Shown here: positions 47,477 through 57,276 of the stretch, in pieces
Layout of the letters: each line of letters opens with the position of its first letter
Numbering within the stretch: position 1 is the stretch's first letter
Source: Dysgonamonadaceae bacterium
Lineage (GTDB): Bacteria > Bacteroidota > Bacteroidia > Bacteroidales > Azobacteroidaceae
Length of the DNA: 64,000 nt
Assembly: GCA_031289145.1 (NCBI GenBank)
Contig: JAITQA010000115.1
Coordinates: 1 to 64,000 of the forward strand
Reading direction: 5' to 3'
Notes under the pieces: model-generated
Seen by the model: the letters and a program-made list of their open reading frames with translations, nothing else
The model's database searches: none
Told to the model about the DNA's origin: nothing
Made by a program: the position numbers and the translations under genes

Positions 47477-49261
47477 ATGAAAAATATCCTCTATATAGTA
47501 TTCAGTCTTTCGCTCATCGTTTTATTCACGGGCTGCGAAGATTTTTTGGACGTCAATACCAGCAAGGACAGCCCAACGACGATTACCGTTGACCAAGCCT
47601 TGCCGACCGCCTGTTTTTATGCGGCGCAACAGATATATGACCATGCGGAATACGGCGTTTACTTATCCCAGGCGCTGACAACTACATCCAGCAGTCAAAC
47701 AACGGGAACTTACGATTACAGTCAAGGCTGGGATCTTCTGCAGATGAACCGCCACCCACAATGGCGCAGGCATTTCTACGATTTGGGAGCAAACATCAAC
47801 GAAATGATACGCGTTGCCGAAAAAATCGACTCGAAGAACTTTATTTTGATTGGGCGCACCATTATGCTGCAATCCACGCTGTTTACCACAGACGCATTTG
47901 GCGAAATGCCGCGTTCCAATGCTTATACTTCTACTTCGCCTACTTACGATACGCAGGAAGAAATTTACAATTGGATGTATCAGGAGGCCGACGAGTTGGT
48001 GTCGTTGTACGCAAATGAGGATTGGGTAAACAATCCAAACAATATTCCCATTACGGAAAAAATGGACCGCATCTACAAAGGCGACATGAAGAAATGGGGC
48101 GTATATGCAAAAGCCCTGCGTGCCCGTTTGTGGTTGCGGAAGTTACCTAATTGGGAAAACAATCCGACTGTTTGTGCCAAAATTATCGGTTTGGTAGACG
48201 AAGTGTTGAACGACCCCAATTGGGAAGAACCGCATTACAATTACCCCGGTGGAACGAACGAACAAAATTGTCCGTGGGGATCTTCACACCCGATCATCAA
48301 TGCTTGGGAAAGCCGGGGAAACCGTTTGGCGTCATCTATTCCAAGCAAATTTTTTGGATATGCTATCTTGGGCGGATATACTGTCAAAAATACAAACCGC
48401 CGTTATGCGCTTGATCCGCGTGCCGAAAGAATGATGACGCCGCGCGAAGCCGGTACGACCGGAAGCGACGCCATGCGCTGGCTCGAAAGCAATATCGGAA
48501 TGGAAACTTCCATGAAAGTAACGTACTATCCCGATTTATATGCCGAAGCCGGACAGAATCCCTATACAAGCAATACCGGCTATATCGCTTTGATTACCAC
48601 CGAAGAATTGCTGTTTATCAAAGCGGAAGCACAATATTGGGCAGGCAACAAAGCAGATGCTTACACTACCACGATGGAAGCTGTTTTACACAGTATGGTA
48701 CGTTTTGGCGTTACCGAATCCGTAGCATCTAACGGCTCGGAATTGATCGGAACAGCCAAAACACGTTACACCCGCTTCTTTGAAGTGCGTTTGCCGGGCG
48801 AAAGCAGGTTTACAATTGCCGACCTGATGCAACAGAAATTTGTGACCATGTATTTGCAACCCGAACAATGGAACGATTTGCGTCGTTACAATTACAGCAG
48901 TAAAACCAACGGAATCAGATACGATGACGTACCGGTCTATACCATAACCACCTGCCATAAAGGTTCCGGTACAACGTTTAACGTAGCCGATTTTACAGTT
49001 GAATATTCGTTGCGCCGTCCATATAACCTGTACGAGCCTTTTTGGATGCAGCCCGACGCTTTCGGACAGAATGCGGAACTCTCGCCCAATGCCTGGATAA
49101 CGCGGTTGAATCCCGACCCGGAAACGGAAGATAAATACAACAAAAAAGAGTTGGAACGATTGGGCGCTTATAAAAATCATGAGTGGTTGAAAAAACGCAT
49201 GATTTGGGCGTATAATACAAGCGGAAAAGCCGTATGCAACGATGCAACGGAATGGAAATAA
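47477..49261 (+). CDS. SusD-like glycan-binding lipoprotein
   Basis: 594-aa surface lipoprotein (lipobox LFTGC, Cys20) with the SusD/RagB alpha-helical TPR scaffold, of the variant with DFLDVNTSKDSPT near the N-terminus (SusD-like_2 type). It forms the lid of the SusC barrel and binds the glycan. It is paired directly with the upstream susC gene. Confidence 0.93.
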   Translation: MKNILYIVFSLSLIVLFTGCEDFLDVNTSKDSPTTITVDQALPTACFYAAQQIYDHAEYGVYLSQALTTTSSSQTTGTYDYSQGWDLLQMNRHPQWRRHFYDLGANINEMIRVAEKIDSKNFILIGRTIMLQSTLFTTDAFGEMPRSNAYTSTSPTYDTQEEIYNWMYQEADELVSLYANEDWVNNPNNIPITEKMDRIYKGDMKKWGVYAKALRARLWLRKLPNWENNPTVCAKIIGLVDEVLNDPNWEEPHYNYPGGTNEQNCPWGSSHPIINAWESRGNRLASSIPSKFFGYAILGGYTVKNTNRRYALDPRAERMMTPREAGTTGSDAMRWLESNIGMETSMKVTYYPDLYAEAGQNPYTSNTGYIALITTEELLFIKAEAQYWAGNKADAYTTTMEAVLHSMVRFGVTESVASNGSELIGTAKTRYTRFFEVRLPGESRFTIADLMQQKFVTMYLQPEQWNDLRRYNYSSKTNGIRYDDVPVYTITTCHKGSGTTFNVADFTVEYSLRRPYNLYEPFWMQPDAFGQNAELSPNAWITRLNPDPETEDKYNKKELERLGAYKNHEWLKKRMIWAYNTSGKAVCNDATEWK

Positions 49262-49285
49262 TATATAAAAAATAAAACAGATAGA

Positions 49286-50125
49286 ATGATGAAAACTAAT
49301 TTTATTATATTGCTTACCTTGCTGGGCTTTGTCTTCATTTCGTGCGAAAAGCATGATTTCTTTGACGAAAACGTCATTACGGGAAACATAGGGCCGCAAG
49401 CGTATTGGGAAGTGGAAAGTTCGACGGTTGGCTCCGGATCTGTCATGCCGTTTAATTTGCAATATTATACTACAGTAGAAGATGCCGACCATTCGGAAGT
49501 ATGGTACAACATTGTTGAAACGCAGGAAAAATCGGTTTCGTGTCCATGGGTAACCTCTTTTACCTATTCCGTCAGTTCAATCAAGTCGGAAGAAAAACGT
49601 ATTTCCCAAAAAATCAAGGAATACCCACATTCTCTATCCGCATGGTCCGATTCGCTGCATGCCTACTCTTTAAAGGCTGATTTTCCGGTAAGCAACACAT
49701 TAAGCCCGTTCTCGTGGTCTAAACCCGAAGTATTCGAGTACGACAAAATGGAAATGTATTTCGGAGCGGGTTTTATGGTGCAGTTTAAGGACAGTCTTTA
49801 TAACCTGATGAAGTTTGCCGATTATAAAAATATGATGCTGGGAATAGGCTTGTTGGAAGATTTCAAACAATATACCGATTCTACTTACGACGCTAATTCG
49901 GATGATTACGTGTATCATTTTCCGAAAGATGCAAGCGGAAATACCCCGGTACCCGCCGAAATAACGAATCTCTACAGCAGCATTCCTTTCGACCGGTTGA
50001 TTGAAGGCGCTTCGGGCTATAATGTAGAATTCAAACGTACCTATTCGATGGTCGCCATCTTGCGGGTTTATGATAAACGCGGTGTATATGGTACAACGGA
50101 ATCTAAAGGAATAGACATAAATTGA
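49286..50125 (+). CDS. Surface lipoprotein of unknown family in the SusCD unit
   Basis: 279 aa with a lipobox VFISC (Cys20). No domain recognised. It follows susD by 24 bp and precedes the PKD-domain lipoprotein, the position usually held by accessory surface glycan-binding proteins (SGBP/SusE-like). The composition is rich in Tyr, Ser and Asp, as in binding proteins. A binding role is inferred from position only. Confidence 0.7.
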   Translation: MMKTNFIILLTLLGFVFISCEKHDFFDENVITGNIGPQAYWEVESSTVGSGSVMPFNLQYYTTVEDADHSEVWYNIVETQEKSVSCPWVTSFTYSVSSIKSEEKRISQKIKEYPHSLSAWSDSLHAYSLKADFPVSNTLSPFSWSKPEVFEYDKMEMYFGAGFMVQFKDSLYNLMKFADYKNMMLGIGLLEDFKQYTDSTYDANSDDYVYHFPKDASGNTPVPAEITNLYSSIPFDRLIEGASGYNVEFKRTYSMVAILRVYDKRGVYGTTESKGIDIN

Positions 50126-50147
50126 TTTTTAAAATGAAAAAGTACAC

Positions 50148-51833
50148 ATGAAAACAAAAATATATCGTATACAATACTTGTTGATTTGTCTCACAGGATT
50201 CTTGCCATTCAGCTGTATAGACAACGAACCTCCTGTGGAAGATTTGCCTTCGGCCGATGTAGCATTTACTTACGAAGTAACGGACGACATTTATCAATTG
50301 GATTATTATGTGGGTGCAACCGTAGAGTTTACCAGCATTTCAAATCTACAAGGCGAATGTACCTGGGATTTCGGCGATGGTAGCGGAGAGATTACCGGCA
50401 ATGTGGTAACGCATAAATTTGCTGTGGCAGGCACTTATCCTGTAAAACTTACGGTAGCCGGCACAAAAAACAAAGCACAGCCCATTCTGATAAAAGACAT
50501 TGTGCCGATTATGTCGATTGACCCCATTGAAGGCGGTATTTGCGAAGTATTGACTACCCCTGTAAGCATTTCGGTTGAGCTGCCGAATCCTGAAGGTTTG
50601 CAAGAAGATTATCTGTGGATTTTCCCGGAAGGAGCGACAGACGAAAACGGAAATCAGGTAACAACTTCCACTGCTGTAAACCCCGGAAAACTGAAATTCA
50701 GTCACGTAGGCTCGCAAGCCGTTCGGTTGCAGGCCAAATTAGGCGGACGCACCTTGGAAGAAGGAAAAGTAAACGTGCCTGTTGCTTATAATGAGGAAGT
50801 TCCAACCCTGTATTATGCGGTCAAAGGCGGTAATATTATGGCGCTTAAATTGGTAAACAATAAGCCTGCCGCTATGAATATTAACCCGTTTGATATGGCG
50901 GTTTCATCGGGAAAACACCCGTTGAACATCCTGTTTAACGATGCTTCGCTTTATGTATTGGATTGCGGCCAGCAGTTTACATTCGTAGACGATGGAGACG
51001 GAGTGCTGGGAGATGGAAGGATTACCGTTATCGCCAAAGACGGATCGAAAGTGGAAACCATGTTGACAAATGTCGGAGGCGCAGCTTTCAATGACCCGTT
51101 TTACGGATATATAGAAGGAACTTCCCTGTATTTTGCGAACCGGAATACCGGCATCGGCAAAATAGTGTTGACGGAACGCAATAAGATTTATTCGCTTTCC
51201 GAATATCCTTGGTATGTGCAGAATGCCTTGGTGGGTTACTACAACAACGGTTGGAGTTACGGCTCAATGAACGCTTGTTTTACGAGAATAGACGGCACGT
51301 GGTATTGGTGCAAAACCTACAACGGAACAGGAATATTCCGCTTTACCGAAGCCGATATTCTGAAACAAACCATCACAGGGGGCACCCCTGCACCCGCTGC
51401 CGGCGTTGCCTTATCGGGCATGACTCCGAAATCGTTGGTATGGGACAGTAAAAATCAAGTCATTTATTTTGCAGTTTACGACACCGGTTACGAAGGATTG
51501 TACCGTTGTACACTGGACCAGTTCAGTGCCATTGGCGGCTCAAAAAGCAGTTTGGCGCCCTATAAATTGAAAACAGCCGACGGAAAAAGCGTTACGCCGA
51601 TTACCGAAGCGGGAAAAGGCGAAGGCTCGTCGGGCGAATTTATCGGAATATGCCAACTCACATTGGATGAAGCAACCGGTTGCGTTTACTTTGGTTTGCG
51701 CTCGGCTAATCCCGATGAGATAAAATCCGGTTTGATGCGTTACAACCCTGCTAAAGGCATTATCGAACACGTTATCGAAGGTGTTGAAGTGTACGGTGTG
51801 GCAGTAAATAACAGCAAATCGAAATTATTTTAA
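50148..51833 (+). CDS. PKD-domain lipoprotein with propeller-like C-terminal region
   Basis: 561 aa, lipobox LPFSC (Cys23). Residues about 35-120 form a PKD domain (CTWDFGDGSG, HKFAVAGTYPVKLTV), with a second PKD-like domain to about 220. The rest (LYYAVKGGNIMALKL, VYFGLRSANPDEI and similar strands) resembles a beta-propeller binding module. Probably a surface glycan-binding protein of the locus. Co-transcribed with the preceding lipoprotein and the following glycosidase (gaps 22 and 17 bp). Confidence 0.75.
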   Translation: MKTKIYRIQYLLICLTGFLPFSCIDNEPPVEDLPSADVAFTYEVTDDIYQLDYYVGATVEFTSISNLQGECTWDFGDGSGEITGNVVTHKFAVAGTYPVKLTVAGTKNKAQPILIKDIVPIMSIDPIEGGICEVLTTPVSISVELPNPEGLQEDYLWIFPEGATDENGNQVTTSTAVNPGKLKFSHVGSQAVRLQAKLGGRTLEEGKVNVPVAYNEEVPTLYYAVKGGNIMALKLVNNKPAAMNINPFDMAVSSGKHPLNILFNDASLYVLDCGQQFTFVDDGDGVLGDGRITVIAKDGSKVETMLTNVGGAAFNDPFYGYIEGTSLYFANRNTGIGKIVLTERNKIYSLSEYPWYVQNALVGYYNNGWSYGSMNACFTRIDGTWYWCKTYNGTGIFRFTEADILKQTITGGTPAPAAGVALSGMTPKSLVWDSKNQVIYFAVYDTGYEGLYRCTLDQFSAIGGSKSSLAPYKLKTADGKSVTPITEAGKGEGSSGEFIGICQLTLDEATGCVYFGLRSANPDEIKSGLMRYNPAKGIIEHVIEGVEVYGVAVNNSKSKLF

Positions 51834-51850
51834 GTAAAAAATCAATAGTA

Positions 51851-54478
51851 ATGAAACGAATAATTCAAATAACAGTCTTGTTGTTTATAATGGGAGGAAC
51901 GCTTCAGGCACAACCACCCAAACGCGAAGTTCGCGCTACCTGGCTTTCGACTGTGTGGCGGTTGGACTGGCCGGCGGCCACAGTACCCGTTGCCACCGGA
52001 AACAATGAGACTGCCCGTGAGAACGTTCGCACTTCTCAGAAAAATGGTTTACTCGCGATTCTCAACAAGTTGCAAGCCGCTAATTTCAATACGGTATTTT
52101 TTCAGATAAGGGGAATGAGCGATGCTTTTTATCATTCGCAATATGAGCCTTGGAGCCAGTATCTTTCTGATGTACGTGGCGCTGATCCGGGTTGGGACCC
52201 CTTGGCCTATATCATCGAAGAGGCACATACACGGGGTATCGAAGTGCATGCCTGGCTGAATCCTTACCGTTATTCCACTTCGGCTGAATCGCACGGCAAT
52301 TTGCCGACTGATTATGCTGCCTTGCACCCCGATTGGTTATTGGATTACGGCAGTTATACCAAAATCCTCAATCCGGGAATGCCGGAAGTGAGGCAGCGAA
52401 TCTGCGATGTGGTAGCCGATATTATTACCCATTACGATGTGGATGGCATTATTTTCGACGATTATTTTTATGTTGAAGGAATAAGCAATGCATTAGACAA
52501 TGCTCAATATCAGGCTTATAACCCATCGGGGTTGTCGCAAGCCGATTGGCGGCGCGACAATGTAAACCGGATGGTACGCGATGTTCAGGCGCGTATCAAC
52601 AGCCTGAAACCCTACATTACCTTTGGTATCGGACCGGCGGGTGTAGCGGCTTCGAATGCATCGGTAGCAGCCAAATACGGGGTCGACCCTCCACCTGTGG
52701 GTGCCGATTGGCAGTATGGTGGCATTTACAGCGATCCTTTGGCATGGCTCAGCGATGGCTCGATCGATTATATTTCGCCACAATTGTATTGGGCTATCGG
52801 CTCAGGCACCGACTATTCAAGACTGAGTCCCTGGTGGGCGAAAATAGCCAACCTGTTTGGGCGGCATTATTATTCGAGCAATACGAGCAGTTACAGCAAT
52901 GCCGTGACCGAATTGCCTGCCGAAGTGCAAGTCAATCGCGATGCAGACCTCAATGGTACGACGGGTGCAGTCTTTTTCCGCACCAACAATTTGGCGCAAA
53001 CAGCGCTCAACGCCTTAAAAACCAATTCGTACCAATATCCTGCTTTGCGTTCGGCTTACGGATGGAAAACGGCTCCCACGCAAACTTTGGTGGATAACCT
53101 TGCCTTGTCGGGACAAAACCTGACATGGAATTACACCGACAACAGTGTGCGTTACAGCATTTATGCCGTACCCAACGCCAATCGCAACGATGCGGACGCT
53201 TTTGCATCTTCAAAATATTTGCAGGGTATTGCCTATTCGAAAAATTACACCTTGCCCGCAGGCATAAACGCATCGACCCATAAAATAGCCGTAGCCGTTT
53301 ATGACCGTTACGGAAACGAATTTCCTTCGCGTGTTTTGGGTGAAACAACAACAAGCCTTGCTGCTGTGCAACTCACGTACCCTGCCAATAATGCGGAAAA
53401 TATGGTTTTGCCCGCTCTGTTCACCTGGAATTCGACAAACGGCGCCGATTATCATGTATGGGAGCTGTCGGCAAACGCCGATTTTACCCAGCCGATTGCT
53501 TCACGCGAAACAGCGGATGCCGTGTTTAATTCGGGTTTGCAATCCAACATCAAAGAAAATACGACCTATTATTGGCGTGTTAAATCGCTCAAAGCGAACG
53601 CACTGCTTGCAGTTTCGGAAGTACGCAGCTTCAACGGCACTAAATTTAAACTGATTTCGCCCGCCGATGCGGCTACGAATGTGTCGATGTCGCCCGAATT
53701 TTCGTGGATGAACATTGGTGCAGGCGCAACTTACACGCTCGAAATTTCAGCTAAATCCGATTTCAGCACAATGGCTTATACAACCACCGTGCAAACAACA
53801 ACAGCCAATGTACCTGGCGGATTTCTGTCCACGGCGACTACTTACTACGCGCGTGTAAGAGCTGTGTTGGGACCCATACAAGCCATTTCGGAACGGATTT
53901 ATTTTGTTACCGAAGAGTTGCCGGTACCGATACCGGTACTTATTTCGCCCATTGATGGCGCTACCATTGCCGGTACCGAAATTGAAATCACTTGGCAAGC
54001 GCAAGAGTCAAAAGGTTTCCGTGCCGAGTTGTCGCAAAATTCGACCTTCCCGACACGCGGAACAACACTGAAATCGGTCGATGCATTTATTTACAGCGCC
54101 GTTTACAGTGATTTGGATCCGGGCGCTTACTATCTCCGCGTAAGGGCTAAAAACAGTGAAGGACTGACAGAGCCATCGGCATTTGTTACGGTTTATCTCA
54201 CAGGATCGACAGCAATTGCCGGCCTTGATGCATTGGAATCCTGTTACAGTTATTACGACGCTGCAGGTCACTGCTATATTGTAATTAACAGTGCGAAAAG
54301 TTCATCTGCCGCTATTGCCGTTTATTCGATAACGGGTATGCAGCTCAATAAACAGGAATATGGATTGAATATGGGAAAGAACACCTTGTCGTTTGATATG
54401 ACACGCTATCCCAAAGGCTTCTACCTGATTAAAATAAATACCGGAAGTAGCGAAAAAACGATAAAAGTGAGAAAATAA
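51851..54478 (+). CDS. GHL10 (DUF187, DigH/YddW-like) glycosidase with T9SS sorting tail (copy 1)
   Basis: 875 aa with a signal peptide (GGTLQAQ). Residues 24-390 are the GHL10 TIM barrel: REVRATWLSTVWRLDWP, HAWLNPYRYS (133-142), DGIIFDDYFY (198-207) and DYISPQLYW. E. coli DigH (YddW), of this family, cleaves peptide-free (denuded) peptidoglycan glycans. Three fibronectin III-like domains follow (about 495-780), then a C-terminal type A sorting domain (AIAVYSITGMQLNKQ, YPKGFYLIKI) for export by the Por secretion system. It ends the SusCD transcript before a large hairpin. A paralogue is at 61755. Confidence 0.88.
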   Translation: MKRIIQITVLLFIMGGTLQAQPPKREVRATWLSTVWRLDWPAATVPVATGNNETARENVRTSQKNGLLAILNKLQAANFNTVFFQIRGMSDAFYHSQYEPWSQYLSDVRGADPGWDPLAYIIEEAHTRGIEVHAWLNPYRYSTSAESHGNLPTDYAALHPDWLLDYGSYTKILNPGMPEVRQRICDVVADIITHYDVDGIIFDDYFYVEGISNALDNAQYQAYNPSGLSQADWRRDNVNRMVRDVQARINSLKPYITFGIGPAGVAASNASVAAKYGVDPPPVGADWQYGGIYSDPLAWLSDGSIDYISPQLYWAIGSGTDYSRLSPWWAKIANLFGRHYYSSNTSSYSNAVTELPAEVQVNRDADLNGTTGAVFFRTNNLAQTALNALKTNSYQYPALRSAYGWKTAPTQTLVDNLALSGQNLTWNYTDNSVRYSIYAVPNANRNDADAFASSKYLQGIAYSKNYTLPAGINASTHKIAVAVYDRYGNEFPSRVLGETTTSLAAVQLTYPANNAENMVLPALFTWNSTNGADYHVWELSANADFTQPIASRETADAVFNSGLQSNIKENTTYYWRVKSLKANALLAVSEVRSFNGTKFKLISPADAATNVSMSPEFSWMNIGAGATYTLEISAKSDFSTMAYTTTVQTTTANVPGGFLSTATTYYARVRAVLGPIQAISERIYFVTEELPVPIPVLISPIDGATIAGTEIEITWQAQESKGFRAELSQNSTFPTRGTTLKSVDAFIYSAVYSDLDPGAYYLRVRAKNSEGLTEPSAFVTVYLTGSTAIAGLDALESCYSYYDAAGHCYIVINSAKSSSAAIAVYSITGMQLNKQEYGLNMGKNTLSFDMTRYPKGFYLIKINTGSSEKTIKVRK

Positions 54479-54489
54479 AAAAAGAAATT

Positions 54490-54556
54490 TTGATTTTTCA
54501 CAGGGTTTTAACGGACTTCGATCCTGTGAAAAATCAACTATAAAAAGTATAGTTTT
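54490..54556 (+). terminator. Perfect 15-bp hairpin after the first GHL10 gene
   Basis: TTGATTTTTCACAGG (54490-54504) pairs exactly with CCTGTGAAAAATCAA (54523-54537) across an 18-nt loop. A smaller hairpin (CTATA/TATAG, 54538-54552) followed by TTTT comes directly after. Together they may end or attenuate transcription, or protect the upstream mRNA, and so set a different level for the downstream genes. Confidence 0.6.
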
Positions 54557-54602
54557 AGGTTTTAGGAGTCCATATAAATTACGTAAATAAATTTAATTGA
54601 TC

Positions 54603-57131
54603 ATGAAAAAAATTACTTTATTATTGATGGCGTGCTGCATGTCTGTAATGACATTTGCAGCGGGTGGAAACATCACCTACGTGTTGAACGGAGGCGTAAC
54701 CAACCCCGACGGGTGGACGAGCAAAGCAGATATGCTTGTCGGATTTAATCAGGACTACAATACTGCAAATTCTGTTGCTTCAAGCGCAACGTGGTACACA
54801 TGGGAAACGCTGGACGTTATCTTGGCAGCCGGCGACCCGGTAGTTCGCATTCCGACTTTTGCAGCTGCAGGTTTCTATCCTGTGCTTACTGCTGCAAAAT
54901 GGCAATGGTTGCACGACTATATTGTGGCTACCGGAGTTGCTCAAAGTATCGCAGCGATAGCAGAAGCCGATAATGCTTTTTGGCGTTATGAAGTGTCGGC
55001 ATTTTTTGTGAACGGCAAACGCGCTGCATGGCCGATTTCTGCCGATTATACTGTTGCAGGGCAACCCTCAGCATTTATACCGGCTTGGAAACAGGCTTTT
55101 GCCGGTCCTGCCACTTATGATGGAAGCGCGGATGTGACTATTCCCGATCCCTACAAAGAAGGTTCTACTTTCGACGGCTGGTACGCAACAGCTGATTTTT
55201 CGGGCGCCAAAGTAACATCCATTCCTGCCGGATCGGATGGAGACAAAACACTCTATGCCAAATGGGTGGACTACGTTCCTACCTGCGCCGAAGTGAAAGC
55301 ATTGGCAGCAGGCACAACTACCAAAGCAAGTGGTGTTGTAACCTACGTTAACGGTACTGCCGTATATCTTCAGGATGCTTCCGCCGGATTGCTCATTGAA
55401 TTTGCAGCAGTTCCTTCCGTAGCCGCAGGCGATAAAATTACCCTAAGTGGAACAACCGCCGCTGTGGGCGCATACGTGAAACTGACCGGCGCGACCTTGT
55501 CGGAAAAAGAAGCCGCTACGCTTCCGGCTTTCCAAACCATTAATTTGGCAACCTTGTTAGCCGACGCTGCTCCTTATATGTTTGAATATCTTTATTTGGA
55601 AGGCTTAACGATAACCGCTTATGGAAGCGGTACTGTTACTTTGTCCGACGATGCAAACAATGCCATCACGCTGGTTGCAACATTGAGCCAGACGACGTTC
55701 CCGGTAGGCACCAAAGTAAATCTGAAAGCTACAGTAAGCTATGATACGAAAGTTCTGCTGGTGGGATATCCGGAAAATGTGGTAGCCGCGCTGGTTTCGA
55801 TACCCGACCCCGCAACGTATCCTGCTCAAGGGAATGGAAAATATACATTGACAAACAAATGGCTTATAGCCAATACGCTGGATAACTTCACCGCCAATCG
55901 ACTTGGAATCGCCGATCACGTACGCGGTATGGCGGCAAAAGACGGCAAAATGTATTTCCCCGACAGAAACCTCAAACAGTTAGTCGTAGTGGACGGTGCA
56001 ACAGGCGCAAGGTTAGCTCCTATTCCGTTGGCGTCTAATATTTTCCGTTTTATCAACGCTTCAGGAGCAGAACAAGATGCGGGAACGCTTCCGTTCAACG
56101 ATATTAAAGTGGACGCAGCCGGACATATCCTGCTGGGCAACTGTATCACTTCCAACGCACAGCCTTTCCAAGTATGGAAAATCAATTTGGCAGACGGAAC
56201 AGGAACATTGATAGTAAGCGAAATACTGCTAGACAATCCTGATTTTGCCCAGTCTACTATTCGTTTCGACGCCTTCGGCGTGTATGGCGACGTGGACAAT
56301 GACGCCATTATTATGGCAGCCAACGCTTCGGCAATGGAAGCCTATAAGTTTACAATAAGAGGTGGAGTACTAGAATCTGTCGAAGTGGTTATTATTGATG
56401 TTTCTGAAGCAGGAACCTTCCTGACCGGATTGGCTAATCCGGGAACGGCTCCGCAAATTTTCCCGATGGACGAAAATTATTTCTACTTGGATGGATTTTC
56501 CACGCTTCCTACCTTAATTGATATGGAAGGAAATGTGGTAGATGGATTTTACAATGTTCCGGTTGAAGTAGAAGACTGGGAGACAGGTAATGGTAACAAA
56601 AAAGGACATAACGGTTTGGCCGAATTTGAATTGGGTGGCGAATATTTCTTCATCATGGCTTCTATGAATACGGCCGGAACGCCTCCTTCCGCTTTCCGCC
56701 TGTTCAAGTGGAAAGACGCCAACAAGGAATTCAAAGATATTGAATCCTTGTGGACGCTTCCAGCAGCAGGTATGGGCAGCGCTACCAATGGGTATCGTAC
56801 GGCAGTGCCTTCGGTAGAAGTAAATGAAGCCACAAAAACCGCTACTATCTACTTGTACACCGGTGAAAACGGTTACGGCGTTTATGAATTTAAAATCGGT
56901 GCCAGCGCGATCAATCCTGTTAATAAAGACGCTGTCAGCGTAATCGCATCGGGCAATCAAGTGCGATTGAGCGAAAAAGCAGCCGGTATAAAAGTGTTTA
57001 ATCTGGTGGGTCAATTAGTACAAAAAGCGCAAGGAGTATCTTCAATAACAATACCGAACAGAGGTATGTATATTGTATCCGTACAAACGCTCAAAGGGGA
57101 AATTATTACGAAGAAAGTAATAATTAAATAA
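54603..57131 (+). CDS. Secreted multi-domain protein with InlB-type repeat, OB-like domain, DUF4623-like region and T9SS tail
   Basis: 842 aa from the ATG at 54603; an upstream TTG adds only two residues. After a signal peptide (MTFAAGG) comes a start like that of bacterial InlB-type repeats, and a clear one near 180-220 (FDGWYATADFSG, KTLYAKW). An OB-like domain follows (about 225-385, SGVVTYVNGTAVYLQDASAG). Next is a long propeller-like DUF4623-type region (about 400-765, VRGMAAKDGKMYFPDRN). A type A sorting domain ends it (IKVFNLVGQLVQKAQG). No catalytic site is recognised; a surface binding or adhesion role is likely. It is flanked by a hairpin and terminators. Confidence 0.78.
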   Translation: MKKITLLLMACCMSVMTFAAGGNITYVLNGGVTNPDGWTSKADMLVGFNQDYNTANSVASSATWYTWETLDVILAAGDPVVRIPTFAAAGFYPVLTAAKWQWLHDYIVATGVAQSIAAIAEADNAFWRYEVSAFFVNGKRAAWPISADYTVAGQPSAFIPAWKQAFAGPATYDGSADVTIPDPYKEGSTFDGWYATADFSGAKVTSIPAGSDGDKTLYAKWVDYVPTCAEVKALAAGTTTKASGVVTYVNGTAVYLQDASAGLLIEFAAVPSVAAGDKITLSGTTAAVGAYVKLTGATLSEKEAATLPAFQTINLATLLADAAPYMFEYLYLEGLTITAYGSGTVTLSDDANNAITLVATLSQTTFPVGTKVNLKATVSYDTKVLLVGYPENVVAALVSIPDPATYPAQGNGKYTLTNKWLIANTLDNFTANRLGIADHVRGMAAKDGKMYFPDRNLKQLVVVDGATGARLAPIPLASNIFRFINASGAEQDAGTLPFNDIKVDAAGHILLGNCITSNAQPFQVWKINLADGTGTLIVSEILLDNPDFAQSTIRFDAFGVYGDVDNDAIIMAANASAMEAYKFTIRGGVLESVEVVIIDVSEAGTFLTGLANPGTAPQIFPMDENYFYLDGFSTLPTLIDMEGNVVDGFYNVPVEVEDWETGNGNKKGHNGLAEFELGGEYFFIMASMNTAGTPPSAFRLFKWKDANKEFKDIESLWTLPAAGMGSATNGYRTAVPSVEVNEATKTATIYLYTGENGYGVYEFKIGASAINPVNKDAVSVIASGNQVRLSEKAAGIKVFNLVGQLVQKAQGVSSITIPNRGMYIVSVQTLKGEIITKKVIIK

Positions 57132-57140
57132 GCGCTAAAC

Positions 57141-57175
57141 AAAGGGCAGGGGGAGCAATCCCCCGCCTTTTATTC
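57141..57175 (+). terminator. GC-rich terminator after the DUF4623-type gene
   Basis: GGGGG (57149-57153) and CCCCC (57160-57164) with outer AAAGG/CCTTT pairs and a 6-nt loop, followed by TTTTATTCT: a strong intrinsic terminator. Confidence 0.85.
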
Positions 57176-57186
57176 TATCATCTTTT

Positions 57187-57237
57187 AAACACAAAGCATT
57201 GTTACCATTTTATCTATTACAGCACTTTGTGTTTTTT
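57187..57237 (+). terminator. Second hairpin before the phosphodiester glycosidase gene
   Basis: AAACACAAAG (57187-57196) pairs with CTTTGTGTTT (57225-57234) across 28 nt, then more T. The arms resemble those of the hairpin at 28767-28802. The next gene begins 40 bp later; the only promoter-like sequence seen is a weak TATGTTGC at 57266. Confidence 0.55.
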
Positions 57238-57276
57238 CAAAAAAGTAGTTGCTGATTTTTAAAGTATGTTGCAAAA

